Of a stretch of 64,000 nt of DNA, positions 31,090 to 42,247 are shown piece after piece. The position numbers and the translations under genes are program-made. Origin of the DNA: Pseudovibrio flavus (GTDB lineage: Bacteria > Pseudomonadota > Alphaproteobacteria > Rhizobiales > Stappiaceae); contig NZ_SMMA01000056.1 of the NCBI RefSeq assembly GCF_009711345.1, positions 16,156-80,155 on the forward strand, read 5' to 3'. The notes beneath the pieces were generated by a model. It worked only from the letters and a program-made list of their open reading frames with translations, made no database searches and was not told where the DNA came from. The first letter of the stretch is position 1. Each line of letters starts with the position of its first letter.

Positions 31090-31398
31090 TCAGCCTTTCA
31101 TTATGTTGATGTCTTCCACGGCGATAGAGCCGCGATTACGGAAGTAAACGACCAGAATAGCAAGGCCGATTGCAGCTTCAGCAGCTGCTACGGTTAGCAC
31201 CATCAGCGCAAAGATCTGGCCAACAAGATCGTTCAGGAAGACCGAGAACGCGACAAAATTGATGTTCACTGCCAGAAGCAGCAGTTCGATGGACATCAAA
31301 ATGACGATCACGTTCTTACGGTTCAGGAAGATCCCGAAAATACCGATCGTGAACAAAATCGCTGCAAGCGATAGATAGTGCGAAAGTCCGATTTCCAT
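31090..31398 (-). CDS. nuoK: NADH-quinone oxidoreductase subunit K
   Basis: A 102-aa subunit with three membrane helices, matching the family length exactly. The conserved membrane Glu residues are in the segments [11 protein letters not shown] and [12 protein letters not shown] start at MEIGLSHYL; the frame opens ten codons earlier but that would lengthen the protein beyond the family norm. Confidence 0.96.
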   Translation of the reverse strand: MEIGLSHYLSLAAILFTIGIFGIFLNRKNVIVILMSIELLLLAVNINFVAFSVFLNDLVGQIFALMVLTVAAAEAAIGLAILVVYFRNRGSIAVEDINIMKG

Positions 31399-31481
31399 GG
31401 GCGCCTCGCTGTGCTCCCTCAAATTCAAGTTTGTTCCGCATTGCCAATGGCTACGGAGAGGAATTGTAATTTGAAGGGGAC

Positions 31482-32096
31482 TTAAATCCCCTTACCACTC
31501 TTGACCTTGACCACTTCAATGGAGGTCTGCGGGTTACGTGCAACCTGCTGGGAAATGTCCTGACGGCGTACGCCCTGCTTGTGACGCAGTGTGAGCACGA
31601 TGGCGCCGACCATGGCAACCAGCAGAATAAGGCCCGCAACCTGGAAGAAATAGATGTAGTGCGTGTAAAGCAGGAGGCCGATCGCCTCGATATTCTGGAT
31701 CTCGCCTGCCGGAGGAATAGGCGCTGCGCCCTCACCCACGATCTGAGGTGCAATAACCCATCCACTTACGACCATCAGCAGTTCGACCAGCACGATAAGG
31801 CCGACCAATGCGCCAATAGGCAGGTATTGCAACACGCCCTGTCGCATCTGTGCGAAGTCAACATCCAGCATCATCACAACGAACAGGAACAGCACCATCA
31901 CCGCGCCCACGTACACAACGACCAAAAGCATGGCGAGGTACTCGGCACCGATCAGCACAAAAAGGCCCGCTGCATTGAAGAAGCACAGGATGAGAAACAG
32001 TACCGAATGCACGGGATTACGCGCCGCGATGACCATAAAGGCCGATGCAACGGCTACGCCGGCAAACAGGTAGAAGAAAAGGGCCTGCAAAACCAT
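31482..32096 (-). CDS. nuoJ: NADH-quinone oxidoreductase subunit J
   Basis: A 204-aa subunit with five membrane helices. It begins with [26 protein letters not shown], and [17 protein letters not shown] carries the pi-bulge helix important for coupling. The final 40 residues form a basic cytoplasmic tail ([20 protein letters not shown]), as in other Alphaproteobacteria. Confidence 0.96.
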   Translation of the reverse strand: MVLQALFFYLFAGVAVASAFMVIAARNPVHSVLFLILCFFNAAGLFVLIGAEYLAMLLVVVYVGAVMVLFLFVVMMLDVDFAQMRQGVLQYLPIGALVGLIVLVELLMVVSGWVIAPQIVGEGAAPIPPAGEIQNIEAIGLLLYTHYIYFFQVAGLILLVAMVGAIVLTLRHKQGVRRQDISQQVARNPQTSIEVVKVKSGKGI

Positions 32097-32178
32097 GAAG
32101 GGTCGCCTTTTGTCTGTCGGTTTGAGCCTGCCGTATCAGCTTGATGCTACAGGCTCGGTGAATCCTAGCGGACTTCCC

Positions 32179-32667
32179 TTAACGATAAGGGGAATCCATT
32201 TCGATGTTCCGTGCGATCTCGCGCTCCCAGCGCGCCCCGTTTTCAAGCAGCTTTTCCTTGTCGTAGAACAGCTCTTCACGGGTTTCGGTCGCAAATTCAA
32301 AGTTTGGTCCCTCGACAATGGCATCCACCGGACACGCTTCCTGACAGAAGCCGCAGTAGATGCACTTGGTCATGTCGATATCATAACGGGTTGTGCGACG
32401 GGTACCGTCGTTGCGGCGCGGGCCAGCCTCGATGGTGATAGCCTGCGCCGGACAGATCGCCTCGCACAGCTTACAAGCGATACAGCGCTCTTCCCCGTTA
32501 GGATAACGGCGCAACGCATGCTCGCCTCTAAAGCGTGGGCTGACAGCCCCTTTCTCGAAAGGATAGTTAATCGTTGGCTTCGGCTTGAAGAAATAGCGCA
32601 TGGCAAGAGCGAACGCCGAAACGAACTCCTTCAAAAGCAACGATTTGGCGGCTTGTTCTAGTCGCAT
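32179..32667 (-). CDS. nuoI: NADH-quinone oxidoreductase subunit I
   Basis: A 162-aa peripheral-arm subunit binding two [4Fe-4S] clusters (N6a, N6b). The ligands are Cys62/65/68/72 in [12 protein letters not shown] and Cys102/105/108/112 in [12 protein letters not shown]. The ATG of [10 protein letters not shown] is the normal family start; a GTG two codons upstream is nearer to AGGAG and cannot be ruled out. Confidence 0.97.
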   Translation of the reverse strand: MRLEQAAKSLLLKEFVSAFALAMRYFFKPKPTINYPFEKGAVSPRFRGEHALRRYPNGEERCIACKLCEAICPAQAITIEAGPRRNDGTRRTTRYDIDMTKCIYCGFCQEACPVDAIVEGPNFEFATETREELFYDKEKLLENGARWEREIARNIEMDSPYR

Positions 32668-32712
32668 AGCCACGATGCCTCTCCTTGGCAGAATAAACCG
32701 GATGCCCGCTTT

Positions 32713-32943
32713 TTAAAGCGCGGCGCCCGCCCAATAGCCGATGAGCGCGATACCGCCCATCAAGGCCACTAATAAAATTCCTCGCAGGTGGTTCTCGTGT
32801 TTTACGAGCCAGAGCGGAACCGTTTGTCCCGCCTCCTGCTTTTTCAAGATGGTTGCCTGTATCCGGCCAACGGCCATCTGCCAGTTCAACCACCCTATGT
32901 ATGCTCCGATCAAGGCGCCTATTGCTCCAACCACCGAGATCAT
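32713..32943 (-). CDS. Small two-helix membrane protein inside the nuo operon
   Basis: A 76-aa protein of no family I recognise. Two hydrophobic segments (about 3-22, VVGAIGALIGAYIGWLNWQM, and 54-74, GILLVALMGGIALIGYWAG) flank a basic-acidic loop (KKQEAGQTVPLWLVKHENHLR), suggesting an inner-membrane hairpin. The ATG is preceded by GAGGG at about nine bases. It lies between nuoH (16 bases) and nuoI (45 bases) in the same direction, where nuoH and nuoI are normally adjacent. A role in complex I assembly or stability is possible but is inference from position. Confidence 0.75.
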   Translation of the reverse strand: MISVVGAIGALIGAYIGWLNWQMAVGRIQATILKKQEAGQTVPLWLVKHENHLRGILLVALMGGIALIGYWAGAAL

Positions 32944-32959
32944 AACTAAAGCCCTCGCC

Positions 32960-34009
32960 TTATGGTGCCCAGCCCATTGCCATCAGCAAGGCTGCGGTTG
33001 CAAACACCATGAAGAGAGACAGTGGCAGGAACACTTTCCAGCCAAGACGCATCAACTGGTCATAGCGGTAGCGAGGAACCATTGCCTTCACCATGGCGAA
33101 CATGAAGAACACCATGAGCGACTTGAGCGTAAACCAGATAATTCCCGGTACCCAAGTGAACGGCGCGATGTCTAGCGGCGGAAGCCAGCCACCCATGAAC
33201 AAGATGGTGGTGAGCGCGCACATGAGGGCGATGGAAACGTACTCGCCGAGCATGAACATCATGTACGGAGTGGAGCCGTATTCCACCATGAAACCAGCGA
33301 CCAGTTCGGATTCAGCTTCTGCCAGATCGAACGGAGGACGGTTGGTTTCAGCCAGTGCGGAAATGAAGAACACCACGAACATCGGGAAGAGCGGCAACCA
33401 GTACCAGTTAAGGAACGACAGCCAAGGCACGCCCAGACGTGTCGCCAGCCCTGTTTCCTGTGCCTGTACAATTGCAGTCAGGTTCAACGAACCCACGCAA
33501 AGCAGAACGGTAACAATAACAAAGCCGATGGAGACTTCGTAGGAAACCATCTGCGCTGCGCTGCGCAATGCAGAGAGGAACGGATACTTGGAGTTGGATG
33601 CCCAACCACCAATGATCACGCCGTAAACGCCCAGAGACGAAATTGCCAGTACGTAGAGAATTCCGACATTGATGTCGGCGATTACCCAACCCTCTGCCAC
33701 TGGAACCACTGCCCACGCGGCCAAAGACAGCATCACTGTGATGAGTGGGGCCGCAAGGAAGAGTACCTTGTCAGAACCAGACGGAATGACAGGCTCTTTC
33801 AGTACGAACTTCAAAAGGTCGGCGAAACTTTGCAGCAAACCAAACGCGCCAACCACGTTAGGGCCTCGGCGGATCTGGACGGCTGCCCAGATCTTACGGT
33901 CAGCAAGAAGGATGTAGGCGATAACAACCAGCAGCACCACCATGAGCAGAACGCTCTGCGCCAGCATGATGATGAAAGGTAGGCCGTAATCACTCCAAAA
34001 AACAGACAT
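32960..34009 (-). CDS. nuoH: NADH-quinone oxidoreductase subunit H
   Basis: A 349-aa membrane subunit at the junction with the peripheral arm, forming part of the quinone chamber. Signatures are [22 protein letters not shown] (residues about 42-63) and [21 protein letters not shown]. About eight helices. It lies nine bases after nuoG. Confidence 0.97.
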   Translation of the reverse strand: MSVFWSDYGLPFIIMLAQSVLLMVVLLVVIAYILLADRKIWAAVQIRRGPNVVGAFGLLQSFADLLKFVLKEPVIPSGSDKVLFLAAPLITVMLSLAAWAVVPVAEGWVIADINVGILYVLAISSLGVYGVIIGGWASNSKYPFLSALRSAAQMVSYEVSIGFVIVTVLLCVGSLNLTAIVQAQETGLATRLGVPWLSFLNWYWLPLFPMFVVFFISALAETNRPPFDLAEAESELVAGFMVEYGSTPYMMFMLGEYVSIALMCALTTILFMGGWLPPLDIAPFTWVPGIIWFTLKSLMVFFMFAMVKAMVPRYRYDQLMRLGWKVFLPLSLFMVFATAALLMAMGWAP

Positions 34010-34018
34010 AGCCTCCCC

Positions 34019-36115
34019 CTACTCTGCTGCCACGGCTTGCCGGCTTTTAGCCAGTGCCGAACATTCGGCCATGACCGCAGAAGCGCGAGCAATCGGGTTG
34101 GTGAGATAAAAATCGCTTACCGGAGATACGAAGGCACCGCCGAGAGCGGCATCGGTCTTGCCGGCGAGCTTTTCAACGTCTGAAGCGCTGCCCGGCACGA
34201 TCTCGTCGATCATTGCCATATGAGGGTGAGCCTCATAGAGCTTTGCACGAAGCTGCTGGATCGTATCAAATGGCAACTGTGCACCGAGATGGCTGGAAAG
34301 TGCACGAAGCACCGCCCAATCTTCACGCGCTTCACCCGGCGCAAATGTTGCGCGAGGTGCGTACTGCACGCGGCCTTCAAGGTTCACATAGGTCCCAGGC
34401 TTTTCGGTGTAGGTCGCAGTTGGCAGGATCACATCCGCACGGTGCGCGCCGCGGTCGCCATGGGTACCCATGTAGACAACGAAGGCATCACCGAAGGAAG
34501 CCATATCCAGCTCGTCAGCGCCCATCAGGAATACGAGGCTGATTTCACCACTGGCTGCAGCCTGCTGGATAGCACCGGTACCCTTGCCGCCTTCCTGCGG
34601 AACGAAACCGATATCCAGACCACCAACGCGGCTTGCTGCCGTATGAAGAACGTTGAAGCCGTTCCAGTCGTCGCGCAGTGCACCAACCTTTTTGGCCAGT
34701 CCACTTGCAAGCGCCAAAACGTGCTCGCCATCTTCACGGGCAATCGCTCCGCTACCAACGATAATCAGCGGGTTCTGAGCTTTCTCAAGAGCGCTGTAGA
34801 AATCCAGCTTACCCTTGGAGAGTTCAGAAAGTGATTCAGGACCAGCGCCTAACCATTTGTAATCATAGGTCAAATCAACCTGCTCACCAATAACGGCGAT
34901 TGGCAGGGATTTAGCACGCCATGTCTTGCGAATACGGGTATTGAGAACCGATGCTTCAAGACGTGGGTTGGCACCTACGATCAGAATTGCATCAGCATTT
35001 TCAATAGCTTCGATGGAAGTGTTAAAGAGGTAGCTCGCACGGCCCAAGGATGGATCAAGCACTGAGCCATCCTGACGGCAGTCATAGTTTGCGCTACCCA
35101 GATTATCCATCAAGGACTTCAGCGCATACATATCTTCGACAGAACACAGGTCACCGGCAATCGCTGCTGTACCGGAAGCTTCTGCTGCCTGCGCCTTCTC
35201 GGCAATAGCTGCAAACGCTTCTTCCCAAGTTGCAGGCTGTAGGCGGCCATCACGCTTCACATATGGGCGATCAAGACGCTGTGTCTTCAAGCCGTCCCAG
35301 ATGAAGCGGGTCTTGTCAGAAATCCACTCTTCGTTCACAGCCTCATTTAGACGCGGCATGACGCGCATCACTTCGCGGCCACGGCTATCAACGCGAATTG
35401 CGGATCCCACAGCATCCATAACGTCGATGCTCTCGGTCTTGGTAAGCTCCCAAGGACGCGCATTGAACTCGTATGGACGGGAAGTCAGCGCCCCTACCGG
35501 ACAAAGGTCGATCACGTTGCCCTGCAATTCAGAGGACAGCGCGCTTTCCAGATAGGTCGTGATTTCAGCATCTTCACCGCGACCAATGAGGCCCATTTCG
35601 GAGATACCGGCAACTTCTGTAGTAAAGCGTACGCAGCGAGTGCAGTGAATACAGCGTGTCATAATCGTTTTGATCAATGGACCGATGTATTTGTTTTCTA
35701 CCGCGCGTTTGTTCTCGTGATAGCGGGATGTATCAACGCCGTATGCAATGGCCTGATCCTGCAAGTCACACTCACCGCCCTGATCGCAAATAGGGCAATC
35801 AAGCGGGTGGTTGATCAGCAGGAACTCCATAACGCCTTCACGCGCCTTTTTGACCATTGGAGACTTGGTCAGCACCTCTGGCGGCTGACCTTCCGGCCCC
35901 GGACGCAGATCGCGCACATTCATTGCGCAAGAAGCAGTTGGTTTCGGCGGGCCGCCCTTTACCTCAACGAGGCACATACGGCAGTTACCGGCGATTGAAA
36001 GACGGTCGTGGTAACAAAAGCGCGGAATTTCCGCCCCTGCTTCCTCGCAGGCCTGCAAAACGGTGTAATCCGCAGGAACCTCAATTTCTTTGCCGTCGAC
36101 AATAATTTTCTTCAT
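34019..36115 (-). CDS. nuoG: NADH-quinone oxidoreductase subunit G
   Basis: A 698-aa subunit with iron-sulfur clusters. The N-terminal [2Fe-2S] ligands are Cys34, Cys45, Cys48 and Cys63; [17 protein letters not shown] and [10 protein letters not shown] give the [4Fe-4S] ligands. The rest is a molybdopterin-oxidoreductase-like domain without molybdenum function. The open frame starts 23 codons earlier inside nuo[11 protein letters not shown] is the normal beginning and lies four bases after the nuoF stop. Confidence 0.97.
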   Translation of the reverse strand: MKKIIVDGKEIEVPADYTVLQACEEAGAEIPRFCYHDRLSIAGNCRMCLVEVKGGPPKPTASCAMNVRDLRPGPEGQPPEVLTKSPMVKKAREGVMEFLLINHPLDCPICDQGGECDLQDQAIAYGVDTSRYHENKRAVENKYIGPLIKTIMTRCIHCTRCVRFTTEVAGISEMGLIGRGEDAEITTYLESALSSELQGNVIDLCPVGALTSRPYEFNARPWELTKTESIDVMDAVGSAIRVDSRGREVMRVMPRLNEAVNEEWISDKTRFIWDGLKTQRLDRPYVKRDGRLQPATWEEAFAAIAEKAQAAEASGTAAIAGDLCSVEDMYALKSLMDNLGSANYDCRQDGSVLDPSLGRASYLFNTSIEAIENADAILIVGANPRLEASVLNTRIRKTWRAKSLPIAVIGEQVDLTYDYKWLGAGPESLSELSKGKLDFYSALEKAQNPLIIVGSGAIAREDGEHVLALASGLAKKVGALRDDWNGFNVLHTAASRVGGLDIGFVPQEGGKGTGAIQQAAASGEISLVFLMGADELDMASFGDAFVVYMGTHGDRGAHRADVILPTATYTEKPGTYVNLEGRVQYAPRATFAPGEAREDWAVLRALSSHLGAQLPFDTIQQLRAKLYEAHPHMAMIDEIVPGSASDVEKLAGKTDAALGGAFVSPVSDFYLTNPIARASAVMAECSALAKSRQAVAAE

Positions 36116-36119
36116 AGCC

Positions 36120-37418
36120 TTACTCCGCAGCCAGTGTTGAGGCTGCCTTGCTTCGGGCAACGTATTGGTCAATACGATCTTCAATCACAGGACGGAAGTT
36201 GCGGATAAGACCCTGAATTGGCCATGCCGCAGCATCTCCGAGCGCACAAATGGTGTGCCCTTCAACCTGCTTTGTAACTTTGAAGAGCATGTCAATTTCT
36301 TCATAGGAGCTTTCGCCCTTGACCATGCGCTCCATCACACGCCACATCCAGCCGGTACCTTCGCGGCACGGCGTACACTGGCCGCAGCTTTCGTGCTTGT
36401 AGAAATAGGAAAGACGGGCAATCGCCTTGATGATGTCCGTGGACTTGTCCATGACGATCACCGCAGCTGTACCCAAAGATGAGCCAACATCCTTCAGGCC
36501 GTCGAAATCCATATAGGCGTCTTTGATATCCTCGCCCTTCACACAAGGAACGGAGGAGCCGCCGGGAATAACGGTTAGGAGATTATCCCAGCCACCGCGA
36601 ATACCACCGCAGTGCTTTTCGATAAGCTCCTTGAAGGTAATGCCCATCTCTTCTTCTACGGTGCAAGGATTTTCAACATGACCGGAGATGCAGAAGAGCT
36701 TGGTACCGGCGTTGTTTGGACGACCAAGACCGGAGAACCATGCAGCGCCGCGGCGAAGAATGGTCGGCGCGACTGCGATGGACTCCACGTTGTTCACTGT
36801 GGTTGGACAGCCGTAGAGGCCCATATTCGCAGGGAACGGAGGTTTCAGGCGTGGCTGGCCCTTTTTGCCTTCAAGGCTTTCCAGCAGCGCTGTTTCTTCA
36901 CCGCAGATATAAGCACCTGCCCCGTGATGGACATAGATGTCGAAATCATAACCGTGAACGTTGTTCTTACCGATGAGACCGGCGTCATATGCCTGATCGA
37001 TCGCCGCCTGAAGGCGCTCACGCTCGCGAATGAACTCGCCGCGCACGTAGATGTATGCTGCGATTGCACCCATTGCAAAGCCCGCCAGAAGACAGCCCTC
37101 TACGAGGTGATGCGGATCATGGCGAAGAATTTCACGGTCTTTGCAGGTGCCCGGCTCGGACTCGTCGGCATTGACGACGAGATAGGCAGGACGGCCATCA
37201 CTTTCCTTTGGCATGAAGGACCACTTCAAGCCGGTTGGGAAGCCCGCGCCGCCACGACCACGAAGACCGGAGGATTTCATCTCGTCGATGATCCAGTCGC
37301 GTCCCTTGACGATGATGTCTTTCGTGCCAGACCAAGAGCCGCGTTTTTTCGCGCCCTCTAAGCCCCAGTCATGCAGACCATAGATATTGGTGAAGATACG
37401 GTCCTGATCTTGCAGCAT
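36120..37418 (-). CDS. nuoF: NADH-quinone oxidoreductase subunit F
   Basis: A 432-aa NADH-dehydrogenase subunit binding FMN, NADH and one [4Fe-4S] cluster. [15 protein letters not shown] (about 54-68) is the NADH/FMN loop, and [12 protein letters not shown] holds three cluster Cys residues, with the fourth in [13 protein letters not shown]. The start MLQDQDRIF lies one base after the nuoE stop; 18 upstream codons in frame are rejected. Confidence 0.97.
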   Translation of the reverse strand: MLQDQDRIFTNIYGLHDWGLEGAKKRGSWSGTKDIIVKGRDWIIDEMKSSGLRGRGGAGFPTGLKWSFMPKESDGRPAYLVVNADESEPGTCKDREILRHDPHHLVEGCLLAGFAMGAIAAYIYVRGEFIRERERLQAAIDQAYDAGLIGKNNVHGYDFDIYVHHGAGAYICGEETALLESLEGKKGQPRLKPPFPANMGLYGCPTTVNNVESIAVAPTILRRGAAWFSGLGRPNNAGTKLFCISGHVENPCTVEEEMGITFKELIEKHCGGIRGGWDNLLTVIPGGSSVPCVKGEDIKDAYMDFDGLKDVGSSLGTAAVIVMDKSTDIIKAIARLSYFYKHESCGQCTPCREGTGWMWRVMERMVKGESSYEEIDMLFKVTKQVEGHTICALGDAAAWPIQGLIRNFRPVIEDRIDQYVARSKAASTLAAE

Positions 37419-37419
37419 C

Positions 37420-38223
37420 CTAGCCCTCACCTTTTTCTGATTTTTCAGCTTTTGCCTTGGCGTATGCAGCATGGAAGTCGTTTACGCCTTCCTGCGCTGG
37501 CCGTGGCACACCCGTGTAGCCCTCACCGCCATCATTGATTGCAGCTCCGGCGTACTCGTGGGAGGCTTTCTCATTACCATCTACGATAAACGGTTTTGGA
37601 TCGCCGCCAACGGTGCTGTCGTCAATGTCGGTAAGCGTTGTTGCACCAGAAAGCGGTGCAGCGAAACGACGGCCGTTCTGGGGACCCGGCGTTACTGGAT
37701 TGCCTGCTGCGATATCGTCGATGAGCTTCTCAAAGGTTTCGATATCAAGGTCTTCGTATGTGTCCTTGAAAATCTGAACCATCGGCGCGTTTGAGCACGC
37801 TCCAAGGCACTCGACCTCTTCCCATGAAAAATCACCGTCGGAGGACAAGTCATGAGCCTTCTCAGCGATCTTGCGCTTACATACGCGGATAAGATCTTCT
37901 GCGCCGCGTAGCTGGCAAGGCGTTGTGCCGCACACCTGAATGTGGGCCTTTTTGCCAACCGGCTGAAGCTGGAACATGGTGTAGAAAGTTGCCACTTCCA
38001 GAACGCGGATTTTCGGCATACCCAGCAACTCAGCGACGACGCGGATTGCAGGTTCACAAACCCATCCATCGTTCTGCTCCTGAGCCCGCCAAAGGACGGG
38101 AATTACAGCAGAAGCCTGACGACCTTCAGGATAGCGCTCGATTGTCTTTTTCACCCACTCCAGATTTTCCGGTGTGAACTCAAAGCTCTCAGGCTGCTCG
38201 TGATGAAGACGACGCACACTCAT
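37420..38223 (-). CDS. nuoE: NADH-quinone oxidoreductase subunit E
   Basis: A 267-aa thioredoxin-like [2Fe-2S] subunit. Ligand Cys residues are in [11 protein letters not shown] and [11 protein letters not shown]. The conserved core ends near residue 175; the remaining 90 residues are a Gly/Pro/Asp- and then Lys/Glu-rich tail that is common but variable in Alphaproteobacteria. Its start overlaps the nuoD stop (TAATG). Confidence 0.96.
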   Translation of the reverse strand: MSVRRLHHEQPESFEFTPENLEWVKKTIERYPEGRQASAVIPVLWRAQEQNDGWVCEPAIRVVAELLGMPKIRVLEVATFYTMFQLQPVGKKAHIQVCGTTPCQLRGAEDLIRVCKRKIAEKAHDLSSDGDFSWEEVECLGACSNAPMVQIFKDTYEDLDIETFEKLIDDIAAGNPVTPGPQNGRRFAAPLSGATTLTDIDDSTVGGDPKPFIVDGNEKASHEYAGAAINDGGEGYTGVPRPAQEGVNDFHAAYAKAKAEKSEKGEG

Positions 38224-39407
38224 TACCGGTCAATCTCCCCGAATACGATATCGATGCTACCCAGTACGGCAGCAACGTCTGCCAGAAGGTGTCCACGGGT
38301 CAGGAAGTCCATAGCCTGCAAGTGCGCAAAGCCCGGCGCTTTGATTTTGCAGCGGTATGGCTTGTTAGAACCGTCAGAAACGAGATAGACGCCGAATTCG
38401 CCCTTCGGCGCTTCAACAGCGGCATAAACCTCGCCTGCTGGCACGTGGTAACCTTCTGTATAAAGTTTGAAGTGATGGATGAGCGCTTCCATGGAGCGCT
38501 TCATCTCGCCGCGTTTCGGCGGCACAATTTTACCGTCGATGGAGGAAATCGGGCCTTTTTCGACCTTCAGCTTCTCCAGACACTGCTTCATGATACGAAC
38601 TGACTCGCGCATCTCGAACATGCGAATGAGGTAACGGTCGTAGCAATCGCCGTTTTTGCCGATCGCCAAATCGAATTCCATTTCCTCGTAGCACTCGTAT
38701 GGCTGCGACTTACGCAGATCCCATGCAGCGCCAGAACCGCGAACCATGACGCCTGAGAAACCCCAAGCCCACGCCTCTTCCAGCTTAACAACGCCAATAT
38801 CGACGTTACGCTGCTTGAAGATGCGGTTGTCGGTAAGAAGCCCCTCGATGTCATCGAGCGTTTTAAGGAATGGATCGCACCATGCCTCAATATCGTTCAG
38901 CAGATCCTCAGGAAGGTCCTGATGTACACCGCCCGGACGCACATAGGCTGCATGCATGCGCGCGCCACATGCGCGTTCATAAAAGCCCATAAGCTCTTCA
39001 CGCGGCTCAAAGCCCCACAGCGGTGGCGTCAGCGCACCAACGTCCATTGCCTGCGTTGTTACGTTCAGCAGGTGGGAGAGCAAGCGCCCGATCTCGGAGT
39101 AGAGAACGCGGATCAACTGGCCGCGGCGCGGAACAGTGATGCCAAGCAAACGCTCTACTGCTAGCGCAAAAGCATGTTCCTGATTCATCGGCGCGACGTA
39201 GTCGAGACGGTCGAAGTAAGGAACAGCTTGCAAATAGGTTTTGTGTTCAATCAGCTTTTCGGTACCGCGATGCAGAAGACCGATGTGCGGATCCACACGG
39301 GTAACCACTTCGCCATCCAGCTCAAGAACAAGGCGCAGAACGCCGTGTGCCGCCGGATGCTGCGGACCAAAGTTGATATTGAAATTTCGTACCTGAGCCT
39401 CAGCCAT
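38223..39407 (-). CDS. nuoD: NADH-quinone oxidoreductase subunit D
   Basis: A 394-aa 49-kDa-type subunit lining the quinone-binding site. [21 protein letters not shown], with the conserved His of the quinone pocket, and the C-terminal IVFGEIDR are diagnostic. MAEAQVRNF is the start; 21 upstream in-frame codons fall into the nuoC-nuoD gap and the end of nuoC. Confidence 0.97.
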   Translation of the reverse strand: MAEAQVRNFNINFGPQHPAAHGVLRLVLELDGEVVTRVDPHIGLLHRGTEKLIEHKTYLQAVPYFDRLDYVAPMNQEHAFALAVERLLGITVPRRGQLIRVLYSEIGRLLSHLLNVTTQAMDVGALTPPLWGFEPREELMGFYERACGARMHAAYVRPGGVHQDLPEDLLNDIEAWCDPFLKTLDDIEGLLTDNRIFKQRNVDIGVVKLEEAWAWGFSGVMVRGSGAAWDLRKSQPYECYEEMEFDLAIGKNGDCYDRYLIRMFEMRESVRIMKQCLEKLKVEKGPISSIDGKIVPPKRGEMKRSMEALIHHFKLYTEGYHVPAGEVYAAVEAPKGEFGVYLVSDGSNKPYRCKIKAPGFAHLQAMDFLTRGHLLADVAAVLGSIDIVFGEIDR

Positions 39408-39418
39408 TAATCGTCGCC

Positions 39419-40021
39419 TCAGTTCGATGCTTTTTCGTCGCCAGGTAGAACATAATCTGTTCCTTCCCATGGAGACATAAAGTCAAAACTACGGAATTCC
39501 TGCGTTAGCTGCACAGGTTCGTACACAACGCGCTTGCGCTCGTCGTCGTAACGCACCTCAACGTAGCCCGTAAGCGGGAAGTCCTTACGCAGTGGGTGGC
39601 CATCAAAGCCATAGTCTGTCAGCAAGCGCCGAAGGTCTGGATGGCCGGAGAACAAGATGCCGTACATGTCGTAGGCTTCACGCTCGAACCAGTTCGCGCC
39701 CGGGAAAATTGGCGTAACGGATGGAACCTGCTCGTTGACACCGCAAGACACCTTCAAGCGAATGCGAAGGTTCTGCTTGGGTGAAAGCAGGTGGTAGACC
39801 ACATCAAAGCGTTTTTCACGCCCCGGCCAGTCGACGCCACAAATATCAACCAGCGCAACAAAGCCGCAACGTGCATCATCACGCAGAAAACGAATGACAG
39901 GGACAATCTTTTGCGCATTCACGCGCAATGTCAGCTCGCCATAAGCGAAAGACCATTCTTCGATGCTTTCGCCTAGTGCAAGCTCAAGAAACTCACCCAG
40001 TTCGTTTAATGTATCGTCCAT
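39419..40021 (-). CDS. nuoC: NADH-quinone oxidoreductase subunit C
   Basis: A 200-aa 30-kDa-type subunit. [40 protein letters not shown] is its signature region (about 120-160; shown here only as a landmark pattern of W-F-E-R, D-M-Y and H-P-L-R-K-D-F-P). The start is the ATG of MDDTLNELG with AGGGAC upstream; a TTG two codons earlier is too close to that site. It is separate from nuoD, as in other Alphaproteobacteria. Confidence 0.96.
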   Translation of the reverse strand: MDDTLNELGEFLELALGESIEEWSFAYGELTLRVNAQKIVPVIRFLRDDARCGFVALVDICGVDWPGREKRFDVVYHLLSPKQNLRIRLKVSCGVNEQVPSVTPIFPGANWFEREAYDMYGILFSGHPDLRRLLTDYGFDGHPLRKDFPLTGYVEVRYDDERKRVVYEPVQLTQEFRSFDFMSPWEGTDYVLPGDEKASN

Positions 40022-40072
40022 AGACAACGTCCCTATGCGTGTCTCTTAATTCGTCAGGTTCGCTGGCAAACC

Positions 40073-40657
40073 TTAACGTTCGATTGTTCCGGTACGGCGA
40101 ATTTTCTTCTGAAGCAGAAGAACGCCATACAGCAGCGCCTCAGCAGTTGGAGGGCAGCCCGGAACATAAATATCTACCGGCACAACGCGGTCACATCCAC
40201 GTACGACGGAATAAGAGTAGTGATAGTAGCCGCCGCCGTTTGCACAGGACCCCATGGAGATCACATAGCGTGGCTCTGGCATCTGGTCGTACACCTTGCG
40301 CAGCGCAGGAGCCATTTTGTTGGTCAGCGTACCAGCTACAATCATCACGTCTGACTGACGCGGAGAGCCACGGGGCGCAAAACCAAAACGCTCGCCATCA
40401 TAGCGCGGCATGGACATCTGCATCATTTCCACTGCGCAGCATGCCAGACCAAAGGTCATCCACATCAAGGAACCGGTACGCGCCCAATGAATCAGGCTCT
40501 CGGTTGATGTGACCAGAAAGCCCTTGTCAGCCAGCTCATTGTTCACCTGCAAGAAGAACTTGTCTTCAGAACCAATCGGCTGACCAGTTACAGGGTCAAT
40601 AATGCCCTTTGGCTGCGGCGTGATAAGCGGACCGTTATTGTTGGAGCTCAATCCCAT
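40073..40657 (-). CDS. nuoB: NADH-quinone oxidoreductase subunit B
   Basis: A 194-aa subunit that binds cluster N2, the last iron-sulfur centre before quinone. The adjacent Cys pair is in [10 protein letters not shown], and the others are in [17 protein letters not shown] and [12 protein letters not shown]. The N-terminus overlaps nuoA by ten bases. Confidence 0.97.
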   Translation of the reverse strand: MGLSSNNNGPLITPQPKGIIDPVTGQPIGSEDKFFLQVNNELADKGFLVTSTESLIHWARTGSLMWMTFGLACCAVEMMQMSMPRYDGERFGFAPRGSPRQSDVMIVAGTLTNKMAPALRKVYDQMPEPRYVISMGSCANGGGYYHYSYSVVRGCDRVVPVDIYVPGCPPTAEALLYGVLLLQKKIRRTGTIER

Positions 40658-41013
40658 TCAAGTGCCCCCTTCTTCCATTCGTAAGCAAAGCCCACTGTAA
40701 GTACGGCTAGAAACACCATCATGGACCAGAAGCCGAACCAGCCAAGATCACCAAAGGCAACAGCCCATGGGAACAGGAAGGCTACTTCCAGATCAAAAAT
40801 GATAAACAGGATCGCTACGAGGTAGAAGCGGATGTCAAACTTCATTCGCGCATCATCGAAGGCGTTGAAACCACATTCGTAGGCGGAGAGTTTTTCAGAA
40901 TCCGGATTTTTAAAGGCGAGGATAAACGGGGAGATAAGCAGTGCCAGACCAATAACGAGGGCAACACCTATAAAGACGACAATGGGAATATATTCCCGAA
41001 GCAGGTCTTCCAT
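40648..41013 (-). CDS. nuoA: NADH-quinone oxidoreductase subunit A
   Basis: A 121-aa subunit with three membrane helices and the loop bearing the conserved Cys ([21 protein letters not shown]). It is the first gene of the nuo operon. The true start [10 protein letters not shown] gives the normal family length; the frame stays open for 42 codons upstream but without family similarity. Confidence 0.96.
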   Translation of the reverse strand: MEDLLREYIPIVVFIGVALVIGLALLISPFILAFKNPDSEKLSAYECGFNAFDDARMKFDIRFYLVAILFIIFDLEVAFLFPWAVAFGDLGWFGFWSMMVFLAVLTVGFAYEWKKGALEWD

Positions 41014-41629
41014 GGTTATTCGCGTCCTTACGCGTGGGGCCGACATTGGCCCACGATACTCAGGTTTTACGTTGGCTAATCGACCAATATAGTAACAAGC
41101 CACCCGCAAACCGACAAAGATAATCGCTCTGCAACGCACGATTAGCTTAGGCTCACCTTATAGGCAAGACCCCAAGAACGAGTAAATTTCCCTATATGCA
41201 CGCTATAGGTTCTACGAAAACCTCCGAATGAGCATGCGCCATGCCAAAATCGGCGAAAAACCTAGGCATTCCATTTCTTGAGTAAATTAGTCATGTATTC
41301 AAAAAAAGTGGTCAACTTTTTCAGTATACCTAAGTAAATTTATTCAGAGCTTGAAAAAAGTGTTACCCGCCGTGCTTAAGGGTGCCTAGGCGGCCGCATT
41401 AACCTACTTTCCCAGCAACATATGCATGACGAAATTTACTCTACCAGTGATAGTAGAGGGTAGCCCTCACCTTTCGCACTACATTAAGCGCGATTTTCTG
41501 ACGGCTCTGCGGGGAGATAGGATTGCGCGGGGATTTAGAAACAGAATTCGGATGCGGCAGACCATAGCCCAAATACGAAAAACGCGGTTTTGCCCGAAGA
41601 CAGCCGCGCTTTTTCCGTATCGACTTGAG
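41014..41629 (-). other. Leader and promoter region of the nuo operon
   Basis: A 616-base stretch without a convincing gene. The right end holds the tRNA-Asp terminator. An AT-rich block at 41270-41360 contains a possible sigma-70 promoter for nuo on the minus strand: TTGACC (41310-41315), an 18-base spacer and ACTAAT (41286-41291). This would leave a leader of about 270 bases before nuoA. Nothing else stands out. Confidence 0.4.
41577..41615 (-). terminator. Terminator after the tRNA-Asp pair
   Basis: Minus strand AAAAAGCGCGG / CCGCG followed by TTTTTCG, starting 15 bases after the 3' end of the first tRNA-Asp copy. Confidence 0.7.
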
Positions 41630-41706
41630 TGGCGCGAGTGACGGGGCTCGAACCCGCGACCTCCGGCGTGACAGGCCGGCACTCTAACCAACTGAGCTAC
41701 ACCCGC
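41630..41706 (-). tRNA. tRNA-Asp (GTC), copy 1
   Basis: 77 bases including an encoded CCA. On the minus strand it folds as a cloverleaf starting GCGGGTGTAGC, with anticodon loop CTGTCAC (anticodon GTC) and T-arm GGTTCGAGCCC. Identical to the second copy 124 bases upstream in the transcript. Confidence 0.95.
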
Positions 41707-41753
41707 TCAACAAACTTTTATATTCCCTGTGGCGCCTTTCCCTCTAAAGGGAG

Positions 41754-41830
41754 TGGCGCGAGTGACGGGGCTCGAACCCGCGACCTCCGGCGTGACAGGC
41801 CGGCACTCTAACCAACTGAGCTACACCCGC
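41754..41830 (-). tRNA. tRNA-Asp (GTC), copy 2
   Basis: 77 bases with encoded CCA, identical in sequence to the neighbouring copy. The two are separated by 47 bases and are probably cut from one precursor transcribed from the promoter at 41876-41904. Confidence 0.95.
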
Positions 41831-42247
41831 TCCGTCTTTCTTCAGGGCAACTCGTTGTCGTCCTGAGGTGGGCGTGATGTACGGCTTGGACCGTCCGAAG
41901 TCAAGCGCCCTGAAATGATAGAACCAACATTTTTATGAATAACTGGTCTAACCTGTTAGAAAACGGCCCTAATTTGCGTTGCGATGTGGAAAAAACCCAG
42001 TTTTTCACAGCCATATTGCGGAGTTCTACATACCACAATCCCCAAGATCGGCAGCCGCATGCGAACAAACTTTTTTCAATTTTTTGCCCTAGATGCCGTA
42101 AGGTTCTTCAACACAGTCAAACTTTTGTCGCTGAACCTCCAAAAAATCTCGATTCGAGCATCATATTTTTCAAAAATAATCCCCTCCCCCTGACGATTAA
42201 GGGGAAGAGGAATAGTTTTTGACGTTCGCTATTGTAAAACTTGGCGA
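41831..42247 (-). other. Intergenic region upstream of tRNA-Asp
   Basis: 417 bases with no credible gene. The left part holds the tRNA promoter. The right part (42090-42215) is AT-rich and contains a weak CCCCT / AGGGG inverted repeat near 42180-42213 that may terminate the gene at 42248 on the minus strand. Confidence 0.4.
41876..41904 (-). promoter_or_regulatory. Probable sigma-70 promoter of the tRNA-Asp pair
   Basis: Minus strand TTGACT (41899-41904), a 17-base spacer and TACATC (41876-41881), about 46 bases upstream of the first mature tRNA 5' end. Confidence 0.5.

Noticed and set aside
41426..41641. A 71-codon plus-strand frame before tRNA-Asp
   Set aside because: No ribosome site or similarity; runs into the tRNA and terminator sequence.
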